A DNA stretch of 64,000 nucleotides, from the NCBI RefSeq assembly GCF_013201665.1, contig NZ_CP053840.1:1364001-1428000 (forward strand), written 5' to 3'. Below, one piece after another: positions 22,001 through 29,700 of this stretch. The translations under genes and the position numbers were made by a program. How positions within the stretch are numbered: the first letter of the stretch is position 1; the number at the start of each line of letters is the position of its first letter. Below the pieces are notes generated by a model. That model was given only the letters and a program-made list of their open reading frames with translations, did not search any database and was not told the DNA's origin. The DNA is from Arcobacter venerupis (lineage in GTDB: Bacteria; Campylobacterota; Campylobacteria; Campylobacterales; Arcobacteraceae).

Positions 22001-23804
22001 TGTAACTTATGATGTATCAAAAGTAGGGACTTATGGAATATTGTATGTAAAAAGTTCTACAGGTGATTATGTATATGTACCAACAAGTGATAGTGTAATA
22101 AATGCAACATCTACAACTGTAACAGATGTATTTACAATCCAAGCTACTGATGGTTCAGGTACAACTGATAATAGTTTAACAATCACAATAAATGGGGTAA
22201 ATGATACGCCTACTGTAGTAAATATGATTGAAAATCAAACTGTAACACAAAATAGTATATATAATTTTCAATTTTCATCAAATATATTTTCAGATGCTGA
22301 CTCAGGAGATATACAAACTTATACAGCTCAATTAGTTGATAGTAATGGGAATTTAATTAATGGAGGAACATTACCTGCGTGGTTAACTTTTACATCGGGA
22401 ACGAGAACTTTTAGTGGAATACCAACTAATGATGATATAGGAATTCTAAATGTAAAAGTTACTGCAATAGATGGTTCAAATGAAATTGTAAGTAATACTT
22501 TTTCTTTAACTGTAGTTAATGTAAATGATGCTCCAACGGGAAATGTGATAATAAGTGGAACACTAAAACAAGGTGAAACATTAACAGCTTCAAATACAAT
22601 AGCTGATGTGGATGGATTAGGAACAATAAGCTACCAATGGTATGCAGATGGTCTTCTAATTAATGGTGCTACTAATTCAACATATGTATTAACTCAAAAT
22701 GAAGTAGATAAAGTAATAACTGTAAAAGCTAACTATACAGATGCACAAAGTACAAATGAAATAGTAACAAGTAGTGCAACAACTTCAATAGTAAATGTAA
22801 ATGATGCACCAACAGTATCCTCAGAAAATATAGATGTAACAGTTCCTTTTGGAAATGATTATATAAAAAATATATCTACATTATTTAATGATATAGATAA
22901 TTCAGATACTTTCACTTTTGAAGCTATAAATTTACCATCAGGATTATCAATAGATCCTATTACAGGGATAATTTCAGGTAAACCAACACTATCAGGTAAT
23001 TTTATTATTATAATAAAAGGAACAGACTCAGGAACTCCGGCTTTAAGTGTTAGTAGAACATATAATATGTTAGTTTTAGCTCCTGCTCAAATTATAGTAG
23101 ATGCACCTACAACAAATACAGCTACAGAAAATAATACAATTCCAACTGAAAGTAATACAAATTTATCTTTAAATATTTTTACAGATACTACAAATTTGGG
23201 AGTATTAAATAATAGTAAAAATGAAGGTAATATTGATAATCCAGGAGAAGGTTTCATAAGTAGTAGTAATCCTCAAGATAATCCATCTCAAAATACAACA
23301 GAAATTCCAACTCAGACTAATATCCAAACTGATAATGGAAAAGGAATAATACAATCAAATGTGGATTTAAATGTATCTACAAATGGACAAATATCATTTA
23401 ATCAAGGTAATCAAGACTCTTTTTCTATTGTTGGAATAACTATAGAAGATATTAAAGTTGAAAATGGTAATTTGGAAATTAAAGTAGTAGATACAAATCT
23501 TTCTCAAAATTTTATTGTTACTCAATCTGATGGAACATCACTACCAACTGGATTATCTTTTGATCCAAAAACAGGAAGTATTTCAGGTACAATTCCTGAA
23601 AATTTAGAGAAACTAGAAATAAGTATTAAATCTGTAAATACGGATGGAACAACAAAAATTCTAAATTTAAAATTAGATTTAAAACAATTAAAACAAAAAA
23701 CTCAAGCTGAAGCAGAAAGTTTTATAGGATTGAAAGAACAAATAGCTTTAGAAAATCAAAAAAATGATGGCTATGGTTCTTATCTTACAAAACTATTTGC
23801 ATAA
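16089..23804 (+). CDS. Giant repeat protein with LEPR-like N-terminus and DUF4347 domain
   Basis: A 2571-residue presumed surface or secreted protein. Residues 1-13 are basic without a hydrophobic signal peptide. Residues 14-23 read LEQRILFDGA, close to the LEPRxLFDGA motif that opens many giant bacterial surface proteins. Residues about 77-230 form a DUF4347 domain with H126 in ILSHG and C169 in LLYGCN, a pair placed as in clan-CD cysteine proteases (inference). Then come a long non-repetitive beta region, a fibronectin-III-like unit at about 695-809, VCBS, cadherin-like and putative-Ig repeats at about 977-2040, more Ig-like units, and a C-terminal putative-Ig unit ending YLTKLFA. No RTX GGxGxD nonapeptides are visible. 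AAGGA precedes the ATG. It is encoded between the adaptor genes that probably handle it; adhesion or biofilm is the likely role. Confidence 0.85.
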   Translation: MKRKNLKKPMISALEQRILFDGAAVATAVDVLDNSSFSTTSSSDSTSKNDVTNNNAENSVHEVQAVQGFEKDRKEVAFVDITVKDYQTLVDGIGAGVETYLVSSFDEINSILQNQKDIDAIHILSHGSTGEITVGNDVLNKESLNNFNEVLQSMKNSLTQEGDILLYGCNIANDGSGQEFIDTISTLTQADVAASDDSTGSSALGGDWDLEKSNGFIDTNTISVTDYNDILSLSVVVEHGNTVETYDNISSGVAHLTSGGNAVAYLVQTSGDMNVDGYSGYSGIIQVTDSSTTVIKSIDMTEHLSDNSNFISDMSITSLKNGGFVVVWTEGNASDFTLNKYYEIFDNNGNQVGSNPFNLLTATDGGNIKVTSLTNGGFAVAFLNGQTGIVKTYEYNSGSFTANSESIFIENVNDVLGANAGDSTTPTTYGPDASDVRRLFALGSLSITNLSDGSFVVACSTYDWVNSSYTPLGDFIYKFNADGTKSSFSGGSGQYWERVNWNPGQTNNITALTSFDGGFASLNKGNNGEWQITVYNNDGSLTTTNKLTDTVYYGGNYYNKYYYAVNLGAITSNLSNLYGNQNTYANDFQVDLEFDGTNLVAILPNDTGGLSIANISTTTGNLIGSITTLSDIPVPSGKNITNPHYLTTSSGFSLLYDVQSTNTVTINDPGGDWDATYVLSDVYQYDLLTFSPPDTIAPTFDVTPATSNVTATTVDLSASLDEAGKIYYVVVPDGSTAPSLAQILAGQDSSGSAALKSGNSDVATMPFTGTYNITGLSANTAYDIYVIGQDDEGTPNVMTTATKVDVTTPHALITFESGNGVLSSDNSISMTYSHTGTSTTFTITAKDTSDQQGHLKYGSLVGDPSGHIGSESIYAINEGKANSITFSVENGKTFDLISFYLSNQNGDGDETFTITTNKGGSTTGISGANISLDSDKITLPSTALFQGITSFTITAPSGGAYMEIDDIVLQNIMVVGPTVNPAIGTYTDTSANDTFANTTGTISAIPSSGLITGYGISGGITGGNSDVEGTTYDVSKAGTYGTLYVNSTTGVYVYEPTSDSVINATSTTVTDTFTIQATDSNGTGNGTLTITINGVNDTPELTTPTSASYTDTSAYNTFTNTIGTLSASDRDSNTTLTYGISTGITGGSTNVGGTIYDILKVGNYGILYVKSSDGSYVYVPSANAINALTSNATDTFTVSTSDGNASDTQTFTVNITGLNDTPTANGNRITINEDTTTLLSANDFNFSDIDTGSELSTIKITSLETAGMLEYYDGASWIDVTLNQEITKTDIDANKLRFTPFLNANGEDSASFNFKVSDGTVYSDSAYTIIYDVTAVNDTPTVVNEIVNQNASISNAFSFTVPSNSFVDVDTSDTLAYTAQLVDSNGNLVSGGTLPSWLTFTAGTRTFSGTPAIGDVGTIYVKVTATDNGTGNLNVSDIFTITTNSGPTVSAVTDTYTDTSVNDTFTNKTGTIGATASSGTITGYGISTGTTGGSDTIGSVTYDVSKVGTYGTLYVNSTTGAYVYEPTSDSVINATSTTVTDVFTIQATDGSGTTDNSLTITINGVNDTPELTTPTSASYTDTSAYNTFTNTTGTLSASDRDSNTTLTYGISTGITGGSTNVGGTIYDISKVGNYGILYVKSSDGSYVYVPSANAINALTSNATDTFTVSTSDGNASDTQTFTVNITGTNDKPTANGTRIVINEDTSTVLSASDFGFADVDTGSLLSKVQITNLVNNADGVLEYKNGEDWISVIENQEITKSDIDTGRLRFNPTENANGEDSASFQFKVSDGTFYSDSAYTIIYDITSVNDAPTLDNIIADQNASVSNAFSFTVPSNSFVDVDINDTLTYSAQLVDSNGNLVSGGTLPSWLTFTAGTRTFSGTPAIGDVGTIYVKVTATDNGTGNLNVSDIFTITTNSGPTVSAVTDTYTDTSVNDTFTNKTGTIGATASSGTITGYGISTGTTGGSDTIGSVTYDVSKVGTYGILYVKSSTGDYVYVPTSDSVINATSTTVTDVFTIQATDGSGTTDNSLTITINGVNDTPTVVNMIENQTVTQNSIYNFQFSSNIFSDADSGDIQTYTAQLVDSNGNLINGGTLPAWLTFTSGTRTFSGIPTNDDIGILNVKVTAIDGSNEIVSNTFSLTVVNVNDAPTGNVIISGTLKQGETLTASNTIADVDGLGTISYQWYADGLLINGATNSTYVLTQNEVDKVITVKANYTDAQSTNEIVTSSATTSIVNVNDAPTVSSENIDVTVPFGNDYIKNISTLFNDIDNSDTFTFEAINLPSGLSIDPITGIISGKPTLSGNFIIIIKGTDSGTPALSVSRTYNMLVLAPAQIIVDAPTTNTATENNTIPTESNTNLSLNIFTDTTNLGVLNNSKNEGNIDNPGEGFISSSNPQDNPSQNTTEIPTQTNIQTDNGKGIIQSNVDLNVSTNGQISFNQGNQDSFSIVGITIEDIKVENGNLEIKVVDTNLSQNFIVTQSDGTSLPTGLSFDPKTGSISGTIPENLEKLEISIKSVNTDGTTKILNLKLDLKQLKQKTQAEAESFIGLKEQIALENQKNDGYGSYLTKLFA
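19020..22205 (+). repeat. Tandem 1416-bp repeat (about 2.25 copies) inside the giant gene
   Basis: Copies begin near 19021, 20437 and 21853, an exact 1416-base (472-residue) spacing; the third stops near 22205. Each full unit holds two VCBS-like domains, one cadherin-like domain and one putative-Ig domain. The segments 20437-20790 and 21853-22205 are almost base-identical, as are 19386-19738 and 20802-21154. In the third copy a GILYVKSS segment of the second VCBS domain replaces the GTLYVNST seen in the first, a sign of recombination between units. Copy number may vary between strains. Confidence 0.88.
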
Positions 23805-23819
23805 AGGGAAATATAAAAT

Positions 23820-25166
23820 TTGGAATCAAATATATCAAAACTTCTACAGTTAGAACATAACTGTAGAAATTGTGAAAGTCTAAAAGAGCTCTATTTTCAA
23901 ATAGTGAATGAAACAAGAGGCCTTGTGAATTATTCACAAGGGATTTTATTAACTACAGATTTAAGAGAAAAATATAAAGTTGTGGCAATTTCAGATATTT
24001 CAGTTGTTGATTCAACTTCACCTTATATTCAATGGCTTGAAGATGTTGTAGATGATTTAAATAAAAATGAGAAATCAAAAGATATTTTCATAGTCGATAT
24101 AAAAAAAGATTTAAATGAGGTGAATTTTAAATCTCTTTCTGACTTTGCACCATCAAATATAGTTTATATTCCTTTGAAAAATTTAAAAGAAAATATAGAA
24201 ACTAATTATATTTTTGTTCTATTTAAAGAAGAAAACTGGATAGAAAATGATATTTTAATATTAAAACATCTATCTTTTTCCTTATCATATTTTTTATTTG
24301 CTATGAGAAGTTGTGGGATTCTTCAATCTTTAAAAAAAATCTCATTAAAAAATAAATACTTTAAAATTGTAGTTATTATTTTATTTGCTTTGATGTTTTT
24401 ACCTGTTAGATTGTCAGTTCTAGCTCCACTTGAAGTTGAAGCAAAAAATCCTTATGTTGTTTCTTCACCTCTAAATGCTGTTATTGAAGAGGTAAAAGTT
24501 TTTCCAAATGATAAAATCACAAAAGAGCAACTTCTAGTAAAGTTTGATGATGTTGATTTTAATAATAATTACTTAGTTGCTAAGAGAACTTTAGATGTTG
24601 CAAATGCAGAACTTTTTAGTACAAAACAAAGTAGTTTTTTTGATCCAAAACAAAAAAGTCAAATCTCACAACTTGAGAATCAAGTAAAACTAAAAGAGGC
24701 TGAACTCTCATATGCGAAAGAACAACTTGATAAAACAAAAATTTATGCAAAAGAAGAGGGTGTTGCAATTATTAATAATCCAAATGATTGGAAAGGGAAA
24801 CCCGTATCAACAGGAGAGAGAATTTTTTTAATAGCAAAACCAGAAAATATAGAATTAAAAATTATGCTTCCAGTTAGTGATGCAATATTTTTAGAAGAAA
24901 ATGCAATAGTAAAAGCCTTTTTTGATAATGATCCAACAAACTCATGGAATGCGAAAATAAAATATATTTCATATAAACCAGAACTTACAGAGCAAAATAT
25001 TTTAAGTTATAAAATAACTGCAAATTTTGATGATATGCGAGAAAATGGCTATCTTCCTTCTATTGGTTTGAGAGGAACTGCGAAAATATATTCAAAAAAA
25101 GTAACTTTATTTTTTTATATATTTAGAAAACCAATAACTTCTGTTAGACAATGGATAGGTTGGTAA
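23820..25166 (+). CDS. GAF-like domain, membrane anchor and HlyD-like adaptor fusion
   Basis: A 448-residue inner-membrane protein. Residues about 1-165 form a cytoplasmic alpha/beta domain resembling GAF (ILLTTDL..., then VYIPLKNLKEN). One hydrophobic helix follows at about 180-198. The C-terminal part is a membrane-fusion protein with a split lipoyl domain (LEVEAKNPYVVSSPLNAVIEEVKV ... IYAKEEGVAIINNP) around a short coiled coil, and a beta-barrel. It starts at a TTG after AAAGGGAA. A cytoplasmic sensory domain on an adaptor is uncommon and suggests that export is gated by a ligand or a protein partner (inference). It is followed at once by the M50 protein gene. Confidence 0.72.
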   Translation: MESNISKLLQLEHNCRNCESLKELYFQIVNETRGLVNYSQGILLTTDLREKYKVVAISDISVVDSTSPYIQWLEDVVDDLNKNEKSKDIFIVDIKKDLNEVNFKSLSDFAPSNIVYIPLKNLKENIETNYIFVLFKEENWIENDILILKHLSFSLSYFLFAMRSCGILQSLKKISLKNKYFKIVVIILFALMFLPVRLSVLAPLEVEAKNPYVVSSPLNAVIEEVKVFPNDKITKEQLLVKFDDVDFNNNYLVAKRTLDVANAELFSTKQSSFFDPKQKSQISQLENQVKLKEAELSYAKEQLDKTKIYAKEEGVAIINNPNDWKGKPVSTGERIFLIAKPENIELKIMLPVSDAIFLEENAIVKAFFDNDPTNSWNAKIKYISYKPELTEQNILSYKITANFDDMRENGYLPSIGLRGTAKIYSKKVTLFFYIFRKPITSVRQWIGW

Positions 25167-27283
25167 TGCTTAAGGATCAACAAGAAATACTTTTACCAAA
25201 AATTAGAAATGATTTAAAATTAATAGAAACTTCAGTTGATGAAGATGGATCAAAAAGATGGCTTTTATTTGATTCAATACAAAATAAATATTTTAATATT
25301 GGACTTGATGCTTTTGAATTAATTTCAAATTGGCAAAGTGACATAGAAATTGAAGAATTCTTAAAAGTATTAGAAGCAAAAGATTATGATATTGATAAAG
25401 AGTCTTTGCAAACTTTTGTAGATTTCTTAATAAATAATAATTTGATTTTATGTGAAGATTCAAAATATACAGCAAGAATGATTAATATTCAAAAACAATC
25501 AAAACAAAATATCTTTAAATGGTTAATTCATAATTATTTATTTATTAGAATTCCTTTATTAAAACCTGATAAATGGTTAGACAAAAATAAAAATAGAATT
25601 GATCTTTTGTATTCAAAACTTTGGCAAAATATAGTTCTACTTTTAGGTTTTATAGGAGTTGTTTTTGTATTAAGAGATTGGGAAAATTTTATTTCTACTT
25701 TTATGTATTTATTTTCAAAAGAGGGATTTTTTTATTACTTTTTATCTTTAGTTTTTGTAAAAAGTTTTCATGAATTAGGTCATGCCTTCACTGCAAAAAG
25801 ATTGGGTTGTAAAATTCCAACTATGGGTGTTGCCTTTTTAGTTTTATTTCCTGTTTTATATACAGATACTACAGATGCATGGAAGTTAAAATCAAAATAT
25901 CAAAGATTGAAAATTGTAGTTGCAGGAATGAAAGTTGAACTTTATCTTGGTTTAATCGCAACTTTTTTATGGTCTTTTGCTCCTGATGGGATTTTTAAAA
26001 GTATTTTATTTATTATTGCAACTACAAGTTGGATTAGTTCATTACTTATAAATATTAGCCCATTCTTGCGATTTGATGGATATTATGCACTTTCAGATTT
26101 AACAGATAGTAAAAACTTACAACCAAGAGCATTTGCAATGGCTAGATGGTTTATTCGAAAAAATATTTTAGGTTTAGAAGAGATAAAACCTGAAATATTG
26201 ACAAAACAAAAGGAGAGATTTTTCGTTATCTATGCAATCGGAACTTGGATTTATAGATTCTTTTTATTTTTAGGAATTGCTGTTTTAGTTTATCATTTTG
26301 CTTTTAAGATTTTAGGAATTATTCTATTTTTAGTTGAAATTTTATGGTTTGTACTTTTGCCAATTTATCGAGAATTAATGGTTTGGTGGAACAAAAAAGC
26401 TCAAGTAAAATTAAATCATAAAAATAAAATTTCATTATCAGTTTTTTTGTTTCTGTTACTTCTAATATTTATTCCTTGGAATAGTAGTATTAAAATGCCA
26501 GCAATAATAGAATCAAAGAACTATTTTGAATATTATCCAAATGAAGATGGATATATTGAAAAGGTATATTTTACAAGTGGAGAAAGTGTAAAAAAAGATC
26601 AATTACTTTTAACGATGAAATCTCCTGAAATAGAGTTTAAAATATCTCAAATAAAAAAAGAGATAGAACAAATTAATCTTGAAATAAATAAACAAGCAGG
26701 TTTTAAAGAAAATCTAAATAAAAGATTTATTTTAGAAGAGAATTTACAAAAAAAACAAAATGAATTAGATGGTTATGAAAAAGTTATTAAAAAATTTGAA
26801 ATAAGAGCTAAATTTGATGGAAAAATATACTTTTCTGATGTATTCAAAGAGAATCAATGGATTAGTAAAAAAGAGCCAATTTTTGTTTTATATGACAATT
26901 TAGATTATAGAATTATTGCTTTTTGTAATGAAAATGATTTTAAATTATTAAAAGATAATAGTAATAGTAAATTTATTTTTAGTTCAGGTGATATAAAAGA
27001 CATTCACTCAAAATTATCAACTATATCTAAAGTTTCTATCCCGTATTTAGAGTTTCCAGAATTATCTTCTGAATATGGTGGAAGTATAGCAACTAGAGAA
27101 GATAATAAAAAAATAAAAACAGAACAAGCTTATTATAAAATTTCTGTTGCTTTAGAAAAAAATAATTTAGATTTAAAAAGTAGAAAAGTAGGAGTTTTAG
27201 TTACAAATGGTGAATATTCAAGTTTTATTTCAAGAATCTTTAAAAAAGCAGTTTCTGTCATGATTCGAGAAAGTGAATTCTAA
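25166..27283 (+). CDS. PqqD-like / M50 zinc metalloprotease / HlyD-like membrane protein
   Basis: A 705-residue polytopic membrane protein. Residues about 10-95 resemble a PqqD-type peptide-binding winged helix (KYFNIGLDAFELIS, then a helical C-terminus). The membrane core has HELGH at about 202-206 and a third-ligand motif FLRFDG with D near 304, as in site-2-type M50 proteases. The C-terminal third (about 430-705) has a single helix and a split lipoyl/HlyD domain with a coiled coil. I chose the ATG at 25166, overlapping the previous stop as TAATG with AGG ahead of it; an in-frame ATG at 25151 is possible. Similar M50 proteins process peptides in RiPP clusters such as YydH. A role in cleaving or moving the giant protein is inference. 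Confidence 0.8.
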   Translation: MLKDQQEILLPKIRNDLKLIETSVDEDGSKRWLLFDSIQNKYFNIGLDAFELISNWQSDIEIEEFLKVLEAKDYDIDKESLQTFVDFLINNNLILCEDSKYTARMINIQKQSKQNIFKWLIHNYLFIRIPLLKPDKWLDKNKNRIDLLYSKLWQNIVLLLGFIGVVFVLRDWENFISTFMYLFSKEGFFYYFLSLVFVKSFHELGHAFTAKRLGCKIPTMGVAFLVLFPVLYTDTTDAWKLKSKYQRLKIVVAGMKVELYLGLIATFLWSFAPDGIFKSILFIIATTSWISSLLINISPFLRFDGYYALSDLTDSKNLQPRAFAMARWFIRKNILGLEEIKPEILTKQKERFFVIYAIGTWIYRFFLFLGIAVLVYHFAFKILGIILFLVEILWFVLLPIYRELMVWWNKKAQVKLNHKNKISLSVFLFLLLLIFIPWNSSIKMPAIIESKNYFEYYPNEDGYIEKVYFTSGESVKKDQLLLTMKSPEIEFKISQIKKEIEQINLEINKQAGFKENLNKRFILEENLQKKQNELDGYEKVIKKFEIRAKFDGKIYFSDVFKENQWISKKEPIFVLYDNLDYRIIAFCNENDFKLLKDNSNSKFIFSSGDIKDIHSKLSTISKVSIPYLEFPELSSEYGGSIATREDNKKIKTEQAYYKISVALEKNNLDLKSRKVGVLVTNGEYSSFISRIFKKAVSVMIRESEF

Positions 27284-27301
27284 ATTAAATATTGGAATAA
27301 A

Positions 27302-29050
27302 ATGAATAATGATTTAAAACAACCAACAAAAGAGTATAAAATTGAAATAATAAATAAAGATAATTTCGATATTAATTTATTATTTAAATGGTTTTATGAA
27401 GTTTTAAATCTTGAAAAAGAAGAAATCTATGATGATAAAATTAAAAATATTTGTGATTTTGCATTAATTTTAAATAGAAAATTATCACAAACTTCTTTGA
27501 TTCCTATTTTTTATAAAGGAAAAATAACAGATATTCGGATTGATGATAAAAAGATTATTTTTGTTTTATCTTTATCTTATGTGGATTTAATTCCTCAAGA
27601 ATTTTATTATAAGATTGTTGAGTTCTCTTTTAGATATATATTTTGGATGATGGAAAATGAACCAATTTTTGAAAATATACAAGTATTTTCAACTGCTTGT
27701 ATAAATGAAATAATAAATCCAATTGCAAGTAACTTAGCACCTGGAAAATCAAGAATACCTGTGTTGCAGGAAGTTTTTAATAAAAATATTCCATTTATTC
27801 ATCTAGGTTATGGAATATACCAAATAGGTTGGGGAAGTAATAGTAGAAAAATAGATAGAAGTACAATTGATTCTGATAGTTCTATGGGATTGCATTTATC
27901 TCAGAATAAAATTACAACAGTTAATTTGCTAAAAATGGCAGGTTTTCCATATCCTATTCAATCTGCAGTAAAAACAAAAGAAGAATTAATAAATATTATT
28001 AAAAAATTCAATTTTCCAGTTGTTTTAAAACCTATTGATTTAGACAGAGGGGAGGGTGTAACTGTTAATATTTATGATTACAATAAACTTTTTTCAGCTT
28101 TTAATGAAGCTATGTTTTTATCAAAAAATAAATTAGTAATTGTTGAGAAACAAGTACCAGGAGTTTGTCATAGATTATTCATATCTAATAATGAACTATT
28201 GTATTGTGTAAAAAGATTGCCAATTTGTATAAAAGCAAATGGGAAAAATACAATAGAAGAGTTAATTGATAATGCAAATGATAAAGAATCAAAAAAGATT
28301 TTTTGGACTGAAAAAGAATTTTTCCCAAAAGACTCTTTTACTTTAGAAGTTTTGAAAAAAGCTGGATATAGTTTAAACTCAATTCCTAAAAAAAATATTT
28401 GGATTGAATTAAGAGATATTGAATCAACAAAATGGGGTGGTAGAGATGAAAATATGACAGACTTAGTCCATCCTGATAATTTAGATATAGCAATAAGGGC
28501 TACAAAAGTATTTGGTTTAAATGTTGCAGGAGTAGATATTATAACAACAGATATATCAAAATCTTGGCTTGAAACAAATGCAATAATAAATGAGATAAAT
28601 TATGCGCCACTTTTAGGTGGAGCAGAAATATCAAAAAGATATATACCAACTTTCATTAATAAATTTATAGAAAAAGATGGAAGAATTCCTATTGAAATTT
28701 TTATTGGAAATACTAAAGAAACTTTTGATAATGCAAAAAAGAAATCTCAAGAATATTTAAGTTTAGGTTTTAAATCATATTTAACAAGTCATAATATAAG
28801 CTTAGATAATAAATTAAATGAAATAAAGTTTTTACACAAAAGTATTTCTAATAGAGTTCAAGCTTTATTATTAAATTCGAATGTTGAAGCTTTGATTATT
28901 GTAGTTCAAAATAGTGAGTTTTTATACAACTTTTTTCCAATTGATAAAATATTAAAAATGAATATTATTTCTAATGAAGTAGTTGATATAAAAACCAATA
29001 AAGATTTAAGTGAAGAAAAATTTAAACTTTTAATTGATAAATTATCTTAA
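27302..29050 (+). CDS. Cyanophycin-synthetase-like ATP-grasp enzyme without Mur-ligase domain
   Basis: A 582-residue cytoplasmic protein. The centre (about 195-450) is an ATP-grasp domain: SSMGLHLSQNKITTVNLLK, FPVVLKPIDLDRGEGVTV with the ATP-binding lysine and glycine loop, VIVEKQVPG-CHRLFI, the CphA-like KRLPICIKANGKNTIEELI, and the metal-binding end INEINYAPLL. The N-terminal region resembles the CphA N-terminal domain only weakly, and the C-terminal 130 residues show no Mur-ligase motifs. ATP-grasp enzymes join a carboxylate to an amine, so peptide tagging or cross-linking is the expected chemistry. It is last in the operon, 18 bases after the M50 gene and convergent with a J-protein gene three bases away. 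Confidence 0.75.
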   Translation: MNNDLKQPTKEYKIEIINKDNFDINLLFKWFYEVLNLEKEEIYDDKIKNICDFALILNRKLSQTSLIPIFYKGKITDIRIDDKKIIFVLSLSYVDLIPQEFYYKIVEFSFRYIFWMMENEPIFENIQVFSTACINEIINPIASNLAPGKSRIPVLQEVFNKNIPFIHLGYGIYQIGWGSNSRKIDRSTIDSDSSMGLHLSQNKITTVNLLKMAGFPYPIQSAVKTKEELINIIKKFNFPVVLKPIDLDRGEGVTVNIYDYNKLFSAFNEAMFLSKNKLVIVEKQVPGVCHRLFISNNELLYCVKRLPICIKANGKNTIEELIDNANDKESKKIFWTEKEFFPKDSFTLEVLKKAGYSLNSIPKKNIWIELRDIESTKWGGRDENMTDLVHPDNLDIAIRATKVFGLNVAGVDIITTDISKSWLETNAIINEINYAPLLGGAEISKRYIPTFINKFIEKDGRIPIEIFIGNTKETFDNAKKKSQEYLSLGFKSYLTSHNISLDNKLNEIKFLHKSISNRVQALLLNSNVEALIIVVQNSEFLYNFFPIDKILKMNIISNEVVDIKTNKDLSEEKFKLLIDKLS

Positions 29051-29053
29051 ATC

Positions 29054-29524
29054 TTACTTTACAGTTTTCATCAAAACATCTCTATAATGATTTAATTCTT
29101 TCATTTTTGCATCTTCACCATTGTTAATATCTGGATGATATTTATGTGCTAATTCTTTGTATCTTTTTTTTATCTCTTCTTTTGTTGGTGAGTGCGTAAA
29201 TCCAAAAAAATCTTTTGCTTTTGCAATTTCATCAACTCTTGGAGCATTTGCAAAACCTTGAAAATCCGATTGATTAAAATTATTAAAATCTTTAAAATTA
29301 AAATTTTGACCATTTTGGAAGTGTGAACTATCAAATTTGAAGCTGTAAGTATGGCTTTTCATTTTTTTTCTAAAATTATAAATCACAAAACTTATAATCA
29401 CAAAGATGATTCCTATAATCATCAAAAAAGTTCCAAAGTTGGTAAATATAAGATATAAAATAAAAAATAGAATTGATAATCTAATTAGTCTATTAAAAAT
29501 ATAAACAATAGTGTTATTGGGCAT
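29054..29524 (-). CDS. Membrane-anchored J-domain protein
   Basis: A 156-residue protein with one or two adjoining hydrophobic helices at about residues 12-52 and a C-terminal J domain (about 105-156) containing FGFTHSPTKEEIKKRYKELA and the Hsp70-activating HPD in YHPDINNG. The layout, with the J domain at the very C-terminus behind a membrane anchor, is like TIM14/DjlC-type co-chaperones. It would recruit DnaK to the inner membrane. It converges on the ATP-grasp gene. Confidence 0.85.
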   Translation of the reverse strand: MPNNTIVYIFNRLIRLSILFFILYLIFTNFGTFLMIIGIIFVIISFVIYNFRKKMKSHTYSFKFDSSHFQNGQNFNFKDFNNFNQSDFQGFANAPRVDEIAKAKDFFGFTHSPTKEEIKKRYKELAHKYHPDINNGEDAKMKELNHYRDVLMKTVK

Positions 29525-29652
29525 AAAAAATAATCCTTTTAAATAAAGTGTGTATTATATAATGCTTTATACTATAAACAAATTAATCAATATTAAATAA
29601 AAATTATTTTATTGATAAATATTATTCTTTACTATAATTTATATCTATATCT

Positions 29653-29660
29653 TGTATAAT
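29653..29660 (+). promoter_or_regulatory. Extended -10 promoter of the binding-protein/sensor-kinase pair
   Basis: TTGTATAAT (TG one base before TATAAT) lies about 40 bases before the start codon at 29701. No good -35 box is seen, as expected with an extended -10. Confidence 0.5.
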
Positions 29661-29700
29661 CAGCCAAATTTTATCTAAGGTCATAGTTAATGGAGTCAAA

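Noticed and set aside
19020-22205. Repeat array considered as a CRISPR-like locus
   Set aside because: Units are 1416 bases long, in one reading frame, with protein-domain periodicity; there are no short repeats with unique spacers.
13892-29050. Classification of the giant-protein operon as an ordinary type I secretion system
   Set aside because: No ABC ATPase gene, no GGxGxD repeats and no standard LapB/LapC pair are present, so the label would overstate what is seen.
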